NCBI GenBank assembly: GCA_964006375.1
Contig: OZ023262.1
Coordinates: 193,854,907-193,918,906, forward strand
Direction of reading: 5' to 3'
Length of the DNA: 64,000 nucleotides
Origin: Tillus elongatus
Taxonomy: Eukaryota > Arthropoda > Insecta > Coleoptera > Cleridae
Part shown: positions 13,467 to 26,655 of the stretch, piece by piece
Layout: every line of letters starts with the position of its first letter
How positions within the stretch are numbered: position 1 is the first letter of the stretch
The notes under the pieces: model-generated
What the model was told of the DNA's origin: nothing
Database searches by the model: none
Seen by the model: the letters and a program-made list of their open reading frames with translations, nothing else
Position numbers and translations under genes: made by a program

Positions 13467-13587
13467 TTAAGGTGGTTGTATGCATGCACAAAGGGAAGGA
13501 CAACCCCCCGTGTTTTTGGGTGAGGGAACAGAGACTCTCTTCGTGCTTGGGCTTCTTCTTCCCCTTTTGCATGCATACAATCACCTT
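13467..13587. repeat. Inverted repeat around a 66-base loop
   Basis: The left arm AAGGTGGTTGTATGCATGCA plus caaaggg pairs with the right arm cccttttgcatgcatacaatcacctt, about 25 bases with few mismatches. A weakly similar GC-rich block without the arms lies near 39640-39860. Confidence 0.8.
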
Positions 13588-13894
13588 CAATGCATGAACC
13601 ACAGGATTTTTTATGTTCAGCTTTCTAGTGTATTTTTTGTTGCGTATGTTTCTTGTTTATCAATTTCTTTGTTTGAGTTTTGTACCCAAATTAGTGTATA
13701 AATATTTATGCTAGAGACCATGTTTTTGTTTGCCCTTCTTTACCTTATTTTTTACTGTTTAGAATTAAAGAACGTAATTTTTTATAACTTTTAATGTGAA
13801 GCTAAATCATTAATATATTATTCTTATGAAAACTACCATAACGGACTTGCTGCGTCCGTAACTTTTTTGAGTAATCGATGTGATACACACACAA

Positions 13895-13895
<1 letters not shown>

Positions 13896-13982
<87 letters not shown>
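13896..13982. repeat. (TA)n microsatellite
   Basis: About 43 TA units. The flank at 13983-14006 (gtctatcgtacactttgaac) is the inverse of a flank at 20566-20586 next to another TA tract. A repeat-family terminal motif lies at about 13830-13857. Confidence 0.97.
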
Positions 13983-13985
<3 letters not shown>

Positions 13986-14206
13986 TATCGTACACTTTGA
14001 ACACATGTTGTATGATACATCGCACAGTTTGAGCACGGTGTCCGAACTAACTTTGTCATGTATAGCATTCTTCAAGCACGGCAAGTGTCCAAACTGTTCA
14101 ATGGGACACGTAATGGCCAGTTTCGACACCTGTTACGTGTTCGTTTTCCTAAAGTGTCAGAATACCAAAATTGCAAGTAGTTCAAACAAAAATTTATCAA
14201 ATTGAC

Positions 14207-14760
14207 CTGTATCTATTCAGAACTCAATCCCTTCAACAACATTTTTAAATCTTGTAAATTATTATCTTCTCATGTTGATTAATTTTCATAATTAATAGTT
14301 TGTTTATTCTGTTAAAATACTTTCAACTTTTTTCATTTTTTAACTTCTTTATATCTGACAATACTAAAAAAAGATTAAATTTAATTTACCTTCTCTGATT
14401 TAATAGGGAGTGTGCAACACGAAGGTCCTAACTTAGTGCATTGACTAACATTAGAATGTTAATGTTAGACACGTGTATCTGCTTCTTTCTAGCATTGACT
14501 AACTAGAACATAGACAGTGGATTCTATCTATGAACCTTGGGCTGGGTTGGCTATTTCTTACCATGTTGTCAATACATTTTTGAAGCAATAAGAGTATTAA
14601 GACAAATTACGTGCAGAGCAGTAACTCAAAATCTGCATAGGGGCATAATAGATATTATTGCTACAATATATTTTTTATTCTGCACTTTTCGAGCTTGAAA
14701 CTCATATTTCAAAAGTTAATCTAGGTTGGATTGAATTGAGATGTCCGAGATGCTGTCATC
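14207..14760. other. Non-coding stretch
   Basis: Nothing recognised. Confidence 0.4.
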
Positions 14761-14966
14761 ACAATTCTAATATGGCTGCTGGTAGGCACACATTTGGAAC
14801 TACTCTATTGTTTTGAATAGCGGTGTATGACGTTCTCGTGTTTTTTAAAGAGTCTAGTTTGTAAATTGTTTATAAATGTTTTCATTAGTTTAAAATTGGT
14901 GTAAATATAAATATAGTAGACAGTAGTATGTTATCAAATAAAGTACTATGTTTTAACTTTAAAAAT

Positions 14967-15189
14967 ATGCCTACGACGTGTTGTATTGTGAAATGCGGAA
15001 GTCGTGGTAATCGCGATAGAGTCAAGTTTTTCAGAATACCGAGTGGAGTACAATTTCCACATAAACCAGAGAAGAGCTCTCCAAAATCCGGAGATTAGGG
15101 TGGATACACGCAATTAAAAGAAAATATATAACAGAATTTACACTCAAGTATAGCAGAGTATACAGTAAGCATTTTATCACAGGTACAAC
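14967..15189 (+). pseudogene. THAP-domain fragment, broken
   Basis: ATG at 14967 gives MPTTCCIVKCGSRGNRDRVK and FFRIPSG, the opening of a THAP C2CH zinc finger (DNA-binding; used by P-element transposase and host regulators). A frameshift near 15065 moves the frame to REELSKIRRLGWIHAIKRKY, with the invariant Trp, and then YSRVYSKHFITG. The expected Cys before the SKHF motif is Tyr, so a zinc ligand is lost. The segment ends at a good donor (acag|gtacaa) as THAP first exons often do. Inactive as read. Confidence 0.75.
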
Positions 15190-15599
15190 TTCATTCTTTT
15201 CATGTATTAATGCTAATTAACTTCACTGCGTAAAGCAATATAAAAAAAGTAAGTCAGTAAATTTTAATCAAGCCACATTTGCAAATTAAGTTTATTACCT
15301 AATATGGAAGTAAATTATTTTTGAGTACCAAAGAATTCAGGTATATAGGTATATTTTTCAAATAAGTATGAACATAAAAATAAATATTATATTTATTACT
15401 AGAGTACGTTTAATTGAATTGGGGTAATTTAAAAATTATACATCTTGTTCAAAGTTCATAACATATTTAATGAGGCCTAAAGCTAAGTAAAAAATTCGAT
15501 ATTAATATAATAATAAATATTAATATAAAGTATGGATTATAATATTGAAACTTTATACGATAAGGTAGATACATATCCACAAAATAGTACATAAATGTA

Positions 15600-15910
15600 A
15601 ATAAAATCAATGCTACTAGCCAAATGCTAATGAAAACATCACATTATTTCATTGTAAGCAGATAGACTTTTATGGGCTTTCATTTGTTGATTAGTGTATA
15701 AACTGTGGGTAAGCACTAAATAGTTAACGATATCAAAAGCATCAACTGGTGGAAACTATATAGTTCTTCACAAGGAGGCATTAGGCCCGTCGTCAGAGTA
15801 TAGGTATCAATTCCTTCAATAATACGAATTTTTTCTCGATATCTTCTAGCAACGTCTTCATTTTCATTTTACAGTGATAATAGATATTCACTCTTGTCAA
15901 CACAAGCCAT
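15600..15910 (-). pseudogene. YqaJ-associated insect gene fragment, broken
   Basis: The minus strand opens MACVDKSEYLLSL, then stops; the same frame goes on with RRYREKIRIIEGIDTYTL. A frameshift then leads to PPVDAFDIVNYLVLTHSLYT and NQQMKAHKSLSAYN. The pattern GIDPYTL ... DIVNYLVxxxSxYT ... KSLxAYN is the N-terminal block of a multi-copy insect family that usually continues into a SWIM/YqaJ-like nuclease. That continuation is absent here. It lies convergent to the THAP fragment. Family recall is from memory. Confidence 0.6.
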
Positions 15911-15999
15911 TTTTAACACCCGCAAAGCACAATTTCAAAAGTTAACATCCATGGAACACGAGTTTGTTTGTGTTTGTGTGCCTACCAGCGGCCATATTG

Positions 16000-17264
16000 G
16001 TGGTATTTAAATCACGTGTTCTGGACAGCTCTATATGTAGTTTATCGTAGATATTCGTGACATATTTCTGATGGCTCATGCAATGAACAGCATGTAGGTA
16101 CATATGTTTTTTAAATGGTATAAATGGATAAGGACAGAAAATATATTTCTAATTTTTGTTGTTTCAAAATTTTCTTCAAATACTAATACATGGGTAAAAG
16201 AACAAAATCACAGCAATAAGTTTAAACTACCTAGAAAACTGAAATATTTGCCATGTGACGTAATTCGATAGTCAATCTCCAAACGGGCGTTGCGCTATTA
16301 TATTGTGAATTCCAAGTTTAATCGTTTGCTATTTATTTGACTTGTCGCTGAAATGGAAACTAATAATATAACTAAAAAGTTCCATAAAGTATTGCATGTA
16401 CAACAGTTTTAGACAAAGCTTACCATCTTACATGCAAGTTGTATTTTTACCTTATGGTTATGTTAAAATCCTCTATGTAAGGTGGTTGGTCGGCAAGATA
16501 TAGATCTTGGTTGGTCGGTAGTGAAGGCGGTTGGTCGGAAATTTTCCCTTCCCCTCAACTTCTTTTGTGAGATGTATTGTTGTGTGGTTTTTATTTCCGC
16601 TAGCTTTTAAATTGGGCGAACCGAGCTTTATTTATTAGGGAACGGGAGGGGTAACGCGAGGTGAGTTTAGAATGTTTTTTTACAAACGATGCTTGAGCTA
16701 CTTTCACTAAATTTCTGTAGGGGTGCATTTTAATCTGGTTATTCCTTGCCCCAGCTTTTCATTTGTGCGAACCGATAATCTTTGGGGAAGAATAAAAGGG
16801 GTGGCGAAACGTCCGATCTTTTAAATTTTTTAAACACTCATATAATTACCCCTATATACTATATATCCATAAACCGCGAGAGATAAATCTTGTGGTTTCA
16901 AACCCCAAAAAAGTTAATTACGGGATTCGTGGGGTTGTATGGGGTACATATTCAGAAAGATGATTGGGGAATAATCTGCGCAAATTTACAAACATATTTT
17001 TTAGCACTGCCAGATACAAGTATCTGACAATAAAGTGCTGCCAAGCAATGAAACGGCTATCAGAAATTATTAAACTTAACGCTTCTTATCACTTAAAGTG
17101 ATTTTGGAGCTATTTCTGAAAATTTGCAATGATATTTCCTGAGTATGCTAGAGAAATTATGTTTGTTACATAGCATTTCAAGTAGATGGTTCAAATCAAA
17201 CTTTCAATAGTCTCTAAATCTAATAGATTTAACTTTTGTCATACAGTTTGGCTTGTTACAGTGG
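16000..17264. other. Non-coding stretch with short repeated motifs
   Basis: GGTTGGTCGG occurs three to four times at about 16480-16545. Two imperfect copies of a block with agcttttnnattg-gcgaaccga and aggggt lie at about 16603-16660 and 16748-16810. No gene was recognised. Confidence 0.5.
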
Positions 17265-17407
17265 TTACTTTATCTTTATACCTGGAATATTATTGTAATT
17301 GCACGTTATATTGTAAATACAAGTGGATAAATTGACTGAAATTAAACAAATCATAGTATAAATAAAGGAATCTAAAAAGAACCTATACCTGTAATAAATA
17401 ATGGTAA

Positions 17408-17732
17408 TCCTGTTTTGTAGACATCTCAGAAGTAAACAAAGAATCGGGTAGATTCGAAATGCAGAAATAAACGGACCACGGGCGACGATGTGCACTGTTG
17501 CCACATGAATATTACCAAGTGTCACTTTAAATAAAGAAGAAAATCAAGGGGTACACCAAAGAGGTTGTATATAAGGGACCTCTTTGGGGTACACAAATGT
17601 TTTCATAATGTAAATAAATGATAATATGACGTCATCGACATACATCGATATATGACATATTACGGAAAGCAGTAGGAAAACGTAAACGTAAACAGTACAT
17701 TTTGAGCCTCAGTGGTCCAGTGGAAAGAACGT
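17408..17732. repeat. Long inverted repeat, left arm
   Basis: This sequence recurs in inverse orientation at 19292-19567. It contains the 5' half of a tRNA-like sequence at its right end. The arms are collinear apart from small changes and a 38-base insertion in this arm. Confidence 0.9.
17548..17594. mobile_element. 38-bp palindromic mini-insertion with 9-bp duplication
   Basis: GGGGTACAC at 17548 and 17586 flank AAAGAGGT...ACCTCTTT. The other arm of the long inverted repeat lacks this segment, showing the empty site. Confidence 0.65.
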
Positions 17733-17778
17733 GTGCCTCTGGACCCAAGGGTACTGGGTTCGATTCCCAGGTTTCAGC
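17706..17778 (+). other. tRNA-like (SINE-type) sequence
   Basis: An A-box-like tggtccagtgg and a B box ggttcgattcc sit at tRNA spacing. The T arm pairs perfectly (CTGGG TTCGATT CCCAG). The acceptor stem does not close well, so this is more likely the head of a SINE or a tRNA-derived promoter than a working tRNA. Confidence 0.55.
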
Positions 17779-18689
17779 AAATATTATCGATCTCACTTTA
17801 ATTCTAAAGGTGCGTCAGAAAATTTTTATTATTAGAGAGCACATTCGGACAGCCGGGTTCCTTTTAGTTCAAGGTTATATTTGAATGGATGGCTATAAAG
17901 CTGTGTTGCACAGTTCCGATATGGTAGCAGCTTTTAGCCTTAGCCCTTGTTAACAGCGGCAAACCTTTTATGTAGCGGAATTGGTGGAGAACAAAAATAA
18001 TAATTCACAAAAAAAAATTGGCTTATAGAGGTAATACATTTATAAGCGCCTGCCTCCTACATCTTGGGAAATTCTATGTGAATACATAGCAAATAGTAAA
18101 CTGCAGTGAGTCAACAAGACAGGAAGTCAGCCATGTTCATTTTACGATCATATGATAAAGTCGACTTTACAGCATCTACCTATTAGGTACGATGTTGCTA
18201 GCTCTACACATTACTGTTATGATATGATAAAGTCTACTTTATATCAACTATCAACGTAATGTTCAACTTTTAGATGTCTTACCTCGTACAGTAAGTCCTC
18301 TCATAACGTCGCCGTGTTTCATTATAGGGTCGCAGTGTATTGTAGGCAAATATATTGTTTAACGATGAAACTGATTCGGTATAACGTTGTTATTCTAAAA
18401 TAAGTCTAAAATTGTACGTACAAAAGGAGTAGATTATATATTGTGTAAGGATGTACATAATACATACGTAAATGAATACTGTTTTTTTAAATAATTTTGC
18501 AGTCACAAATATGTACATGTGTTTGTACATTATATTCATTCCCAATGATTCGTTTTACGTCGCTTGACTTAACGTTGCCGTTGGTAGATCCCTAACTAGG
18601 ACGTTAAGCGGGGACTTGCTGTACCTGTAGAGTATATGATAACTGTCAGGGATGAAAACCCCTAAATATATGAATATAATTATTTTATC

Positions 18690-19161
18690 ATCGACAGTTG
18701 TCAGTAGAAATTGCTTCATTACCATGAAACATTGCAAAATATATATGATACTGTCTGCTATGAGCATATATAGTTGTACTTATCATCAGCAACTCGCAAC
18801 GGAAATTGCTTCACTGCCTTTTTTTATTACTCATTTAAGGTTGGAACCTAACATAAAAAACAATCACTTCGAAGGGAAACCTATTTTGAGCCATTTTTCG
18901 GTTATCTTTACCATCGACAGTTGTCAGCAGGAATTGCTTCATTACCACGAAACATTGCAACTTTCCAAAATATATCGGATACTGCCTGATATGAGCATAT
19001 ACATAGTTGTATTTATCATCAGCAATTTGTAACGGAAATTGCTTCACTGACTTTTTTATACTCATTTAAGGTTGGAACTTAAAATCAAAACAAACACTTC
19101 GAATGGAAGGGAAACCTATTTTGAGCCATTTTTTCGGTTATGTTTAGCATCGACAGTTGTC
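18690..19161. repeat. Tandem repeat, two units of about 230 bp
   Basis: ATCGACAGTTGTC starts at 18690, 18913 and 19149, giving units of 223 and 236 bases and a partial third. Each unit shares ggaaattgcttcactg and gggaaacctattttgagcca. It fills the spacer of the long inverted repeat. Confidence 0.93.
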
Positions 19162-19291
19162 TTTAACGTGCCCAACATCGCATGGGCATGAGACCGGCGG
19201 CTTTACGCACCCTGGGAAGGGCGGGACGTGCAGTCATTATCTTGCTCAATCACAATGGCACAACCTCTGTCGATGTAACTGATTTACTGTT

Positions 19292-19567
19292 CTTTCCACT
19301 GGGCCACCGAGGCTCAAATCTTACTGTTTACATTAACGTTTTCCTACTGATTTCCGTAATATATGTCATATATCTATGTATGTCGATGACGCCCCATTAT
19401 CATTTATTTACATTATGAAAACATTTGTTTACCCTTTGATTTCCTTCTTTATTTAAAATGACACTTGGTAATATTCATGTGACAACGGTGCACATCGTCG
19501 CCCGTTCATTTCTGCGTTCCTAATCTACCGGATTCTTTGTTTACTTCTGAGGTGTCTACAATACAGG
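19292..19567. repeat. Long inverted repeat, right arm
   Basis: Inverse of 17408-17732. It begins within the tRNA-like A-box region and lacks the 38-base mini-insertion. Confidence 0.9.
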
Positions 19568-19569
19568 AC

Positions 19570-20490
19570 CATCAAATGTGATTGTATTTCACAAGGAGAC
19601 ATCTGTTGATTAAAACTATTAGGTTTGTGTGGTGTGTTCAAAGTCACTTTAAAAGTGGTAGGTTCCCATTGCGCCATAACCTTTGTTAACAGTGGCCGAT
19701 TTCACCATGCGCCAATAGCTGAGTTTAAGCGCTTATATGCTAACCACTGATACGTTTAAGCGGTTGGAGACAGATGAATCAGATGAACGCACTGTTGACT
19801 TCAAGCACTATTTTGTGACGTTTGTCTGTCATTTCTCTTCAACAAATTGGCAACAGTTGAGTTCCAACAGAAGCCCAACGAGACTGATGAACGCATTCGT
19901 TGACACAGCCATTGAACTGCTGGCGCAGAAAGCCTAACTGCGCCATCTGTCAATGGAATAGATTAACACAAGAACATAGGAATCTATTAAAAAGTTTTCT
20001 AGAGATCTGTTACAGGGAATTAAGTGTCTAGAACAACACTAAACACAATAAAATAGAGTGAGAAATTATGAATATTAATTTATATGATAACTCATTTGGC
20101 GATTTTGATTTACTTCAGCTATTGAAAGCAAAATACTAATACTAATGAAAATCCAGCTATTATTCAGTCTAATAACGTTGTGTGTACCTACCTAGTTTTC
20201 ATTATTTCTCGTCGTTTAAACACCTACTTACACACGTTTTTTAAAAATTTAATTTCGGAAGTCAATACATTTTCTAATGAGTTTTCACATTACTTGCTAT
20301 TTGCTTGAAATGAGCATAAGCATAAAAACATAAAATATTAATTCAAAATTATACTTGTCTCCATAATTACCTCCACCTATGACGTAAAATTTTATCCAGT
20401 AAGTAAATGCAGAGAATGGTGATTTTTCATCTACAATGATTTATAAGAACTGATTTGATCCAATAATCCTCATTTTACATACTGTACAGC
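19570..20490. other. Non-coding stretch
   Basis: A 66-codon open frame at 19737-19937 has no recognised motif. Nothing else is supported. Confidence 0.4.
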
Positions 20491-20582
20491 GAGATGGTTA
20501 TTAAATTTTGTGATATACACATGCAGAATATATACAAAGTGTATAAGGTGTATGAAGTGTATAAGTGCTCAAAGTGTACCAT

Positions 20583-20586
<4 letters not shown>

Positions 20587-20635
<49 letters not shown>

Positions 20636-20689
20636 CTCAGAATATATCCAAAAAATCTTTGTTTCCTGTTCTCAGAGGTTTTTATAGGT

Positions 20690-20752
<63 letters not shown>
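20587..20752. repeat. Two (TA)n tracts
   Basis: TA runs at 20587-20631 and 20693-20752. The left flank (ctcaaagtgtaccatggacat) is the near-inverse of the right flank of the TA tract at 13896-13982. Confidence 0.97.
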
Positions 20753-20755
<3 letters not shown>

Positions 20756-21022
20756 ATGGTTTATAAAAGGTGTGTACTTTATATGTATAATCGTAATTTG
20801 TTTTGTGTAATTTATTATATTTTTGTGAAATTATTAGTGTAATATTTGTAGATTGTTAGTTTCCTATATTTGTATACTGGTATTGTAATGGATATTATGA
20901 TTTATACTTATGAATCTCAGATTATATATGTTTATAGTTGGGCGCCTTTAAATTTATTTATTTATTAATTATAGGGTTCAATATTATTTAAATTAATTTG
21001 TAACTCAAATTCTGACACTTTT

Positions 21023-22790
<1,768 letters not shown>

Positions 22791-22799
22791 ACCTTTAAG

Positions 22800-23765
22800 A
22801 ACAGGAAACGAAGATGCTTTGGATATATTCTGCGAGATAACAAGTTTCTGATAGCATAATTATATAAAGGATTTATACTTGGAAAAAGGGAAAAGGTAAA
22901 TGAAAAGGAAGGTTGAAACTTGGTCCAACTGACGAAGTGCTGAAGTTACAATGAAATGAAAATAGCTGCAGGAGACAGATAATCATAGTTTCTATGAAAA
23001 GGCGACATCGCCTTTAGACTTTGATGATGATGATATTGATGAACGAATTAATCTTTATTTAAGCTGTAATATATTGTAAAAATATGTCTAGATATCCCTA
23101 ATAATTTACCTCATCCACGCCTATGACCATTTTAGTTTAAAGGATGTAGTTAAATATTTGCTGTGTTGAATGACATGTATGACTCATCTAATATATAGTT
23201 GTCTGGAGACTTTAGTCAATACAAAACTGGACAATGTAAATACTGTGACAGATTAATGTGGTAGGTAAAAAAGTGCGACGAAGAAATACGAGTATGACAA
23301 TGGTTTGGCATCTAATTTCTGCAAACTGATAGCCTTTTAGAGGTGAGCTTGTGAAATGAGAAGGAGAATCGTTTGTCATGCTCGAGATATAGGAGATGAT
23401 CTGAACTGGTAGCCTGAATGGAATCTCAAGTCGACCGACATTTTCACATCATTTGTTAGAAATAACAATGGCAAAACAAGAGAATGCGGGTCTGTTTGGG
23501 TAAAACAATAATATCGCCAGACAGCTTACATTACTGTGATAAATAGTTATTGCAAATCTCAACATATAAGATGTTGCATAAAACTGCACAATATTCTCCC
23601 AACATTTATTCACGTTGACTTTTATCAAAAGAGGTATTTAAGTAAGGTAAATGAGCTTGCAAAATTTATGATATTATCCTAAGGAGCAGATAACAGAGTA
23701 AAGTTGGACTTATAGCTAGTTTGTTTTTGTGAGTATACAAGAGATTTTTAATATCGTAACAAAAT
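22800..23765. other. Non-coding stretch
   Basis: No supported gene. Confidence 0.4.
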
Positions 23766-23769
23766 GATC

Positions 23770-24499
23770 AGTAATGCAGTTTCGAGTATCGCAGGCGTCA
23801 TTTCAACCAGTGAGTTTTGCAGATGCTTTACAAAAGTATGATCTATGCAGCTCGTACTTGCGCCAAAAATAAGTGTGGGTTTATTTATAATGGAAATAAA
23901 TCGTTTACATGCCACGTTGAGATAGTTATTAACCGACTCTGTCTGGTCCAGTATATCAACGTTGATATCTCCAATAAAAATGTGAAAATTTACATGCCTT
24001 CCAACGACCCGAGGTAGTGGAACAGAGCCTTATTGAAAGCATCCAATGACGAAGCTGGTGACCTGCAGATAGCTGTAATGCATACATATTTGGTGCCGTC
24101 ATTTACCTTTACTTCCAGTCATCTAACAGTATCTATATTTCTGAACTCACAAAGACTGTCATAAATTGATCTCACATATACTATTACACTATCACATCTA
24201 TTGTAATTTCCTCTACTGTAAAATAAATTATAGGTACCCCTGTAAACGATAAACATTTATATCTGCATCTTCCCAGGTTTCCATTAAAACCATAACGTCG
24301 AAATTACGAGCAAACTGACTAATAACTAACTTAAATTCGTCAAAGTGCTTTGCGATGCTTCTTATGTTTCTATTAAAAATTTGAAAATATCCAGTATTCT
24401 TCAAGCCTAATTTAGAAATTGGTTCATTAATATTACTAGTTACTACAGTCTCTATTATTGGTGCAGTAAAGTATCTCACGTATTGCTCCATACTCACCA
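23770..24499 (-). pseudogene. LINE apurinic-type endonuclease pseudogene
   Basis: The minus strand gives FQIFNRNIRSIAKHFDEFKL and VLMETWEDADINVYRLQGYL, the opening of the AP-type endonuclease of jockey/RTE-like LINEs (in the family NIRS and the glutamate of E-TW are active-site positions). After stops and frame changes come VNDGTKYVCITAICRSPASS, a GDIN-type block (LEISTLIYW in one frame, GDINVDI in another) and SCIDHTFVKHL. These nick the target DNA in an intact element. The domain is multiply frameshifted, and the reverse transcriptase is missing. Its upstream side is interrupted by the hAT insertion at 24508. Confidence 0.8.
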
Positions 24500-24507
24500 C
24501 GATATTG

Positions 24508-25792
24508 CAGTGTCGGCTCGTGGGTGTCTTACATGGCTGGGCACAGGGTTCGTGAATAGGATTGCCTATTACTAACCAGTGGCGCAGTAGGCGAAACTTT
24601 TGAAAATTTTCAAGGTCACGCGTTTTTCTGATACTTCAGAATTTCGATGAAAAATTCTTTTATACAAAAATATAGACTTTCACAACAACATTTTTTGGGA
24701 AATTGGTAGCTATTTGAAATAATATTTAATCACAAATATCGATGGCATAAATAAATTGAAATAATGGGTGGCAACATGTGAAAAAATTTGATATAGGTAT
24801 CTTACTTGTAGAGGAAATCAGCTCGCTTGTCCTTATTGTTAATCACTTTTCCATTACAGTCCACTATTTTTTTCTCGATGGACAGCATGGCCAATGCTGT
24901 AAGTGTGTATTGGCTCATGGTATTTCTTAAAAAATGTCCTAACGCGTTTTAAAGTAAAAAAGCACCTTTCGCTTTCTGAAGTGGTCATTGGAATCGTTGT
25001 TACACGATTACATAGTTTATAAATTTCGGAAAATGCTTCGTTAAGGTTATTTTCCTTTAGAAAATTTAAGAAAGCACTCACACCTACTTCAGTTGCCACC
25101 CACCCCTAAGCATATAAAACGAAACAGTTTGTTTCTTTTGAGGTACCCACATAACCACTAAAGCTGTCATAGACACTACTATTACATTTCCGTGAAAAAC
25201 TTCGCTATTTTCCTATGTCTGTTTTGGAAATAATCAAGTCGGGTATCGGCCTTCCTAATCGTTTAATTTCCGTTCGGATCTCGTAGGTTAGGTTTTAATT
25301 AGTCAATAAAAATTCCACCGAATTAATTTTGAAACGTTTCACAATCCAAAACAGTAAAAACACACTTCTCAGCGAAGAAAATAAACAACACTTAAATCGG
25401 TCACTGAACATGTGTGACCCCTTGAGCCGGTTTTACAATCGAGTTTAACGACATCCTCGCCGTGTTCGGTCTGCAAACCGATGACAAACGAGAGCTGGAT
25501 GACTATATTCCAACGCATTTGAATGTATATTCACATTCAAAGGCGCAAGCACGCGTAATGCGACCACGGTGTCCAGATGCAAAGTCAAAGTCTATCGTAG
25601 AATAGAGTACGGTGGCGCGATGCGGAGTCAATAATAATTGGAATATGCATAGTTTGTCGTATATAAGTAATTGCTATTATAGTAACATTGTAACAGTCAT
25701 TTCTAGTAAATGAAAAGAAAATAAATATATTTGTTTTATTGAAATTTAGGATGGGCACGTGCCCGTGTGCTCCTTATCACCAGCCGTCACAA
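24508..25792 (-). mobile_element. Internally deleted hAT element with 8-bp duplication
   Basis: The ends share GTGTCGGCTCGTG / GTGACGGCTGGTG as terminal inverted repeats. CGATATTG flanks both sides exactly (24500-24507 and 25793-25800), the 8-bp target duplication expected for hAT. The 1,285-base body holds only a C-terminal transposase piece. It lies directly upstream of the LINE endonuclease fragment, so it inserted into that older element. Confidence 0.8.
24802..25099 (-). pseudogene. hAT transposase C-terminal (dimerisation) domain
   Basis: The frame reads LNEAFSEIYKLCNRVTTIPM then TTSESERCFFTLKRVRTFF, the hAT dimerisation block (family: tiPvtSa-sERsFS-LkriK). One frameshift in an A/T run leads to RNTMSQYTLTALAMLSIEKK and ends ...ADFLYK at a stop at 24802. 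The wording resembles hAT proteins annotated as zinc finger MYM-type 1-like. The BED finger and DDE core are absent. Confidence 0.85.
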
Positions 25793-26090
25793 CGATATTG
25801 CACACGTTGACAGTTAGAACAAAGTAAACGTATACTTTTAAATGGTACTAAAACAAATTAGAAAGCGAACAATGCAATGAAAACACACAACAAAACACCC
25901 GGAAAAACTTTAACAAAGTTTTAAATTAATTAATCCGGAAATACATCCAAAACAATTTGGATGACGTTAGCCAGCTTCAGAGGACATTGTAAGCTGCACG
26001 ACACAGCCGTTATCCCAGTGCGTAACTAGGTAATATGTTTTCACGACAGCTTTATTAAACACAACAAGTTTTATACACAGAGACCGTGTA

Positions 26091-26365
26091 CAACCAACCA
26101 ACGATTTAGAAAATGGTCAGACGTGTGACTTTCTGCCCTAATACATGAAACAATGTATTTTTGACTGTTATTAGAAAGTAGCTATGAAAAAGACACATAT
26201 TATGTTTGATTTTGTGACTGTTATCTGTTACAACCAACCAACGATTTAGAAAATCGTCAGCCCTGCCACTTTCTTCCCTAGTACATGGAACAATGTATTT
26301 TTGACCGTCATTAGAAACTAGTGAAGAAAGTGACACATATTATGATTGATTGAACGACTATTACC
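26091..26365. repeat. Two-copy tandem repeat, 140-bp period
   Basis: caaccaaccaacgatttaga begins at 26091 and 26231; the units share gaaacaatgtatttttgac-type text and gacacatattatg. Confidence 0.92.
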
Positions 26366-26374
26366 GTTACTGAA

Positions 26375-26655
26375 ACTTTATTTGAAGTTCTTGTTGGAAT
26401 TTGTTTGTAAGGTTGTGCTTTGTTTTTGTTAACTTGTTTAAATTGACAGGTCAAATGTGCAGTAGTGTATCTACACGATGTATAAATTATTATTATGATT
26501 ATGATTAGTACCTAAAAGTCGTGTGTATAACAAATTCAGCAGCACTAACATACCCTTGTAAAAATGATCTGTATATGATGTATAATTATTTACGTAGTAA
26601 ATTTCAATTCATCATTCGCTGAAAATTTTTCAGTGAATACGTTTCGATAATCGTA
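26375..26655. repeat. Direct repeat, copy 1
   Basis: Shares ttgttaactngnttaaattg, aaatgatctgtatatgatgt and gtttcgataatcg-type text with 27730-28010, in the same order and orientation. Confidence 0.85.

Larger units (their letters stand above)
14766..15998. repeat. 24-bp inverted repeats enclosing two gene fragments
   Basis: AATATGGCTGCTGGTAGGCA at about 14769 recurs inverted near 15973-15996 with one C/T change and both continue into caca. They flank the THAP fragment (plus) and the YqaJ-associated fragment (minus). They could be terminal repeats of a DNA transposon, or the shared 5' region of two inverted gene copies; the ATATGGCNGC core also resembles a promoter-proximal motif. Confidence 0.5.
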
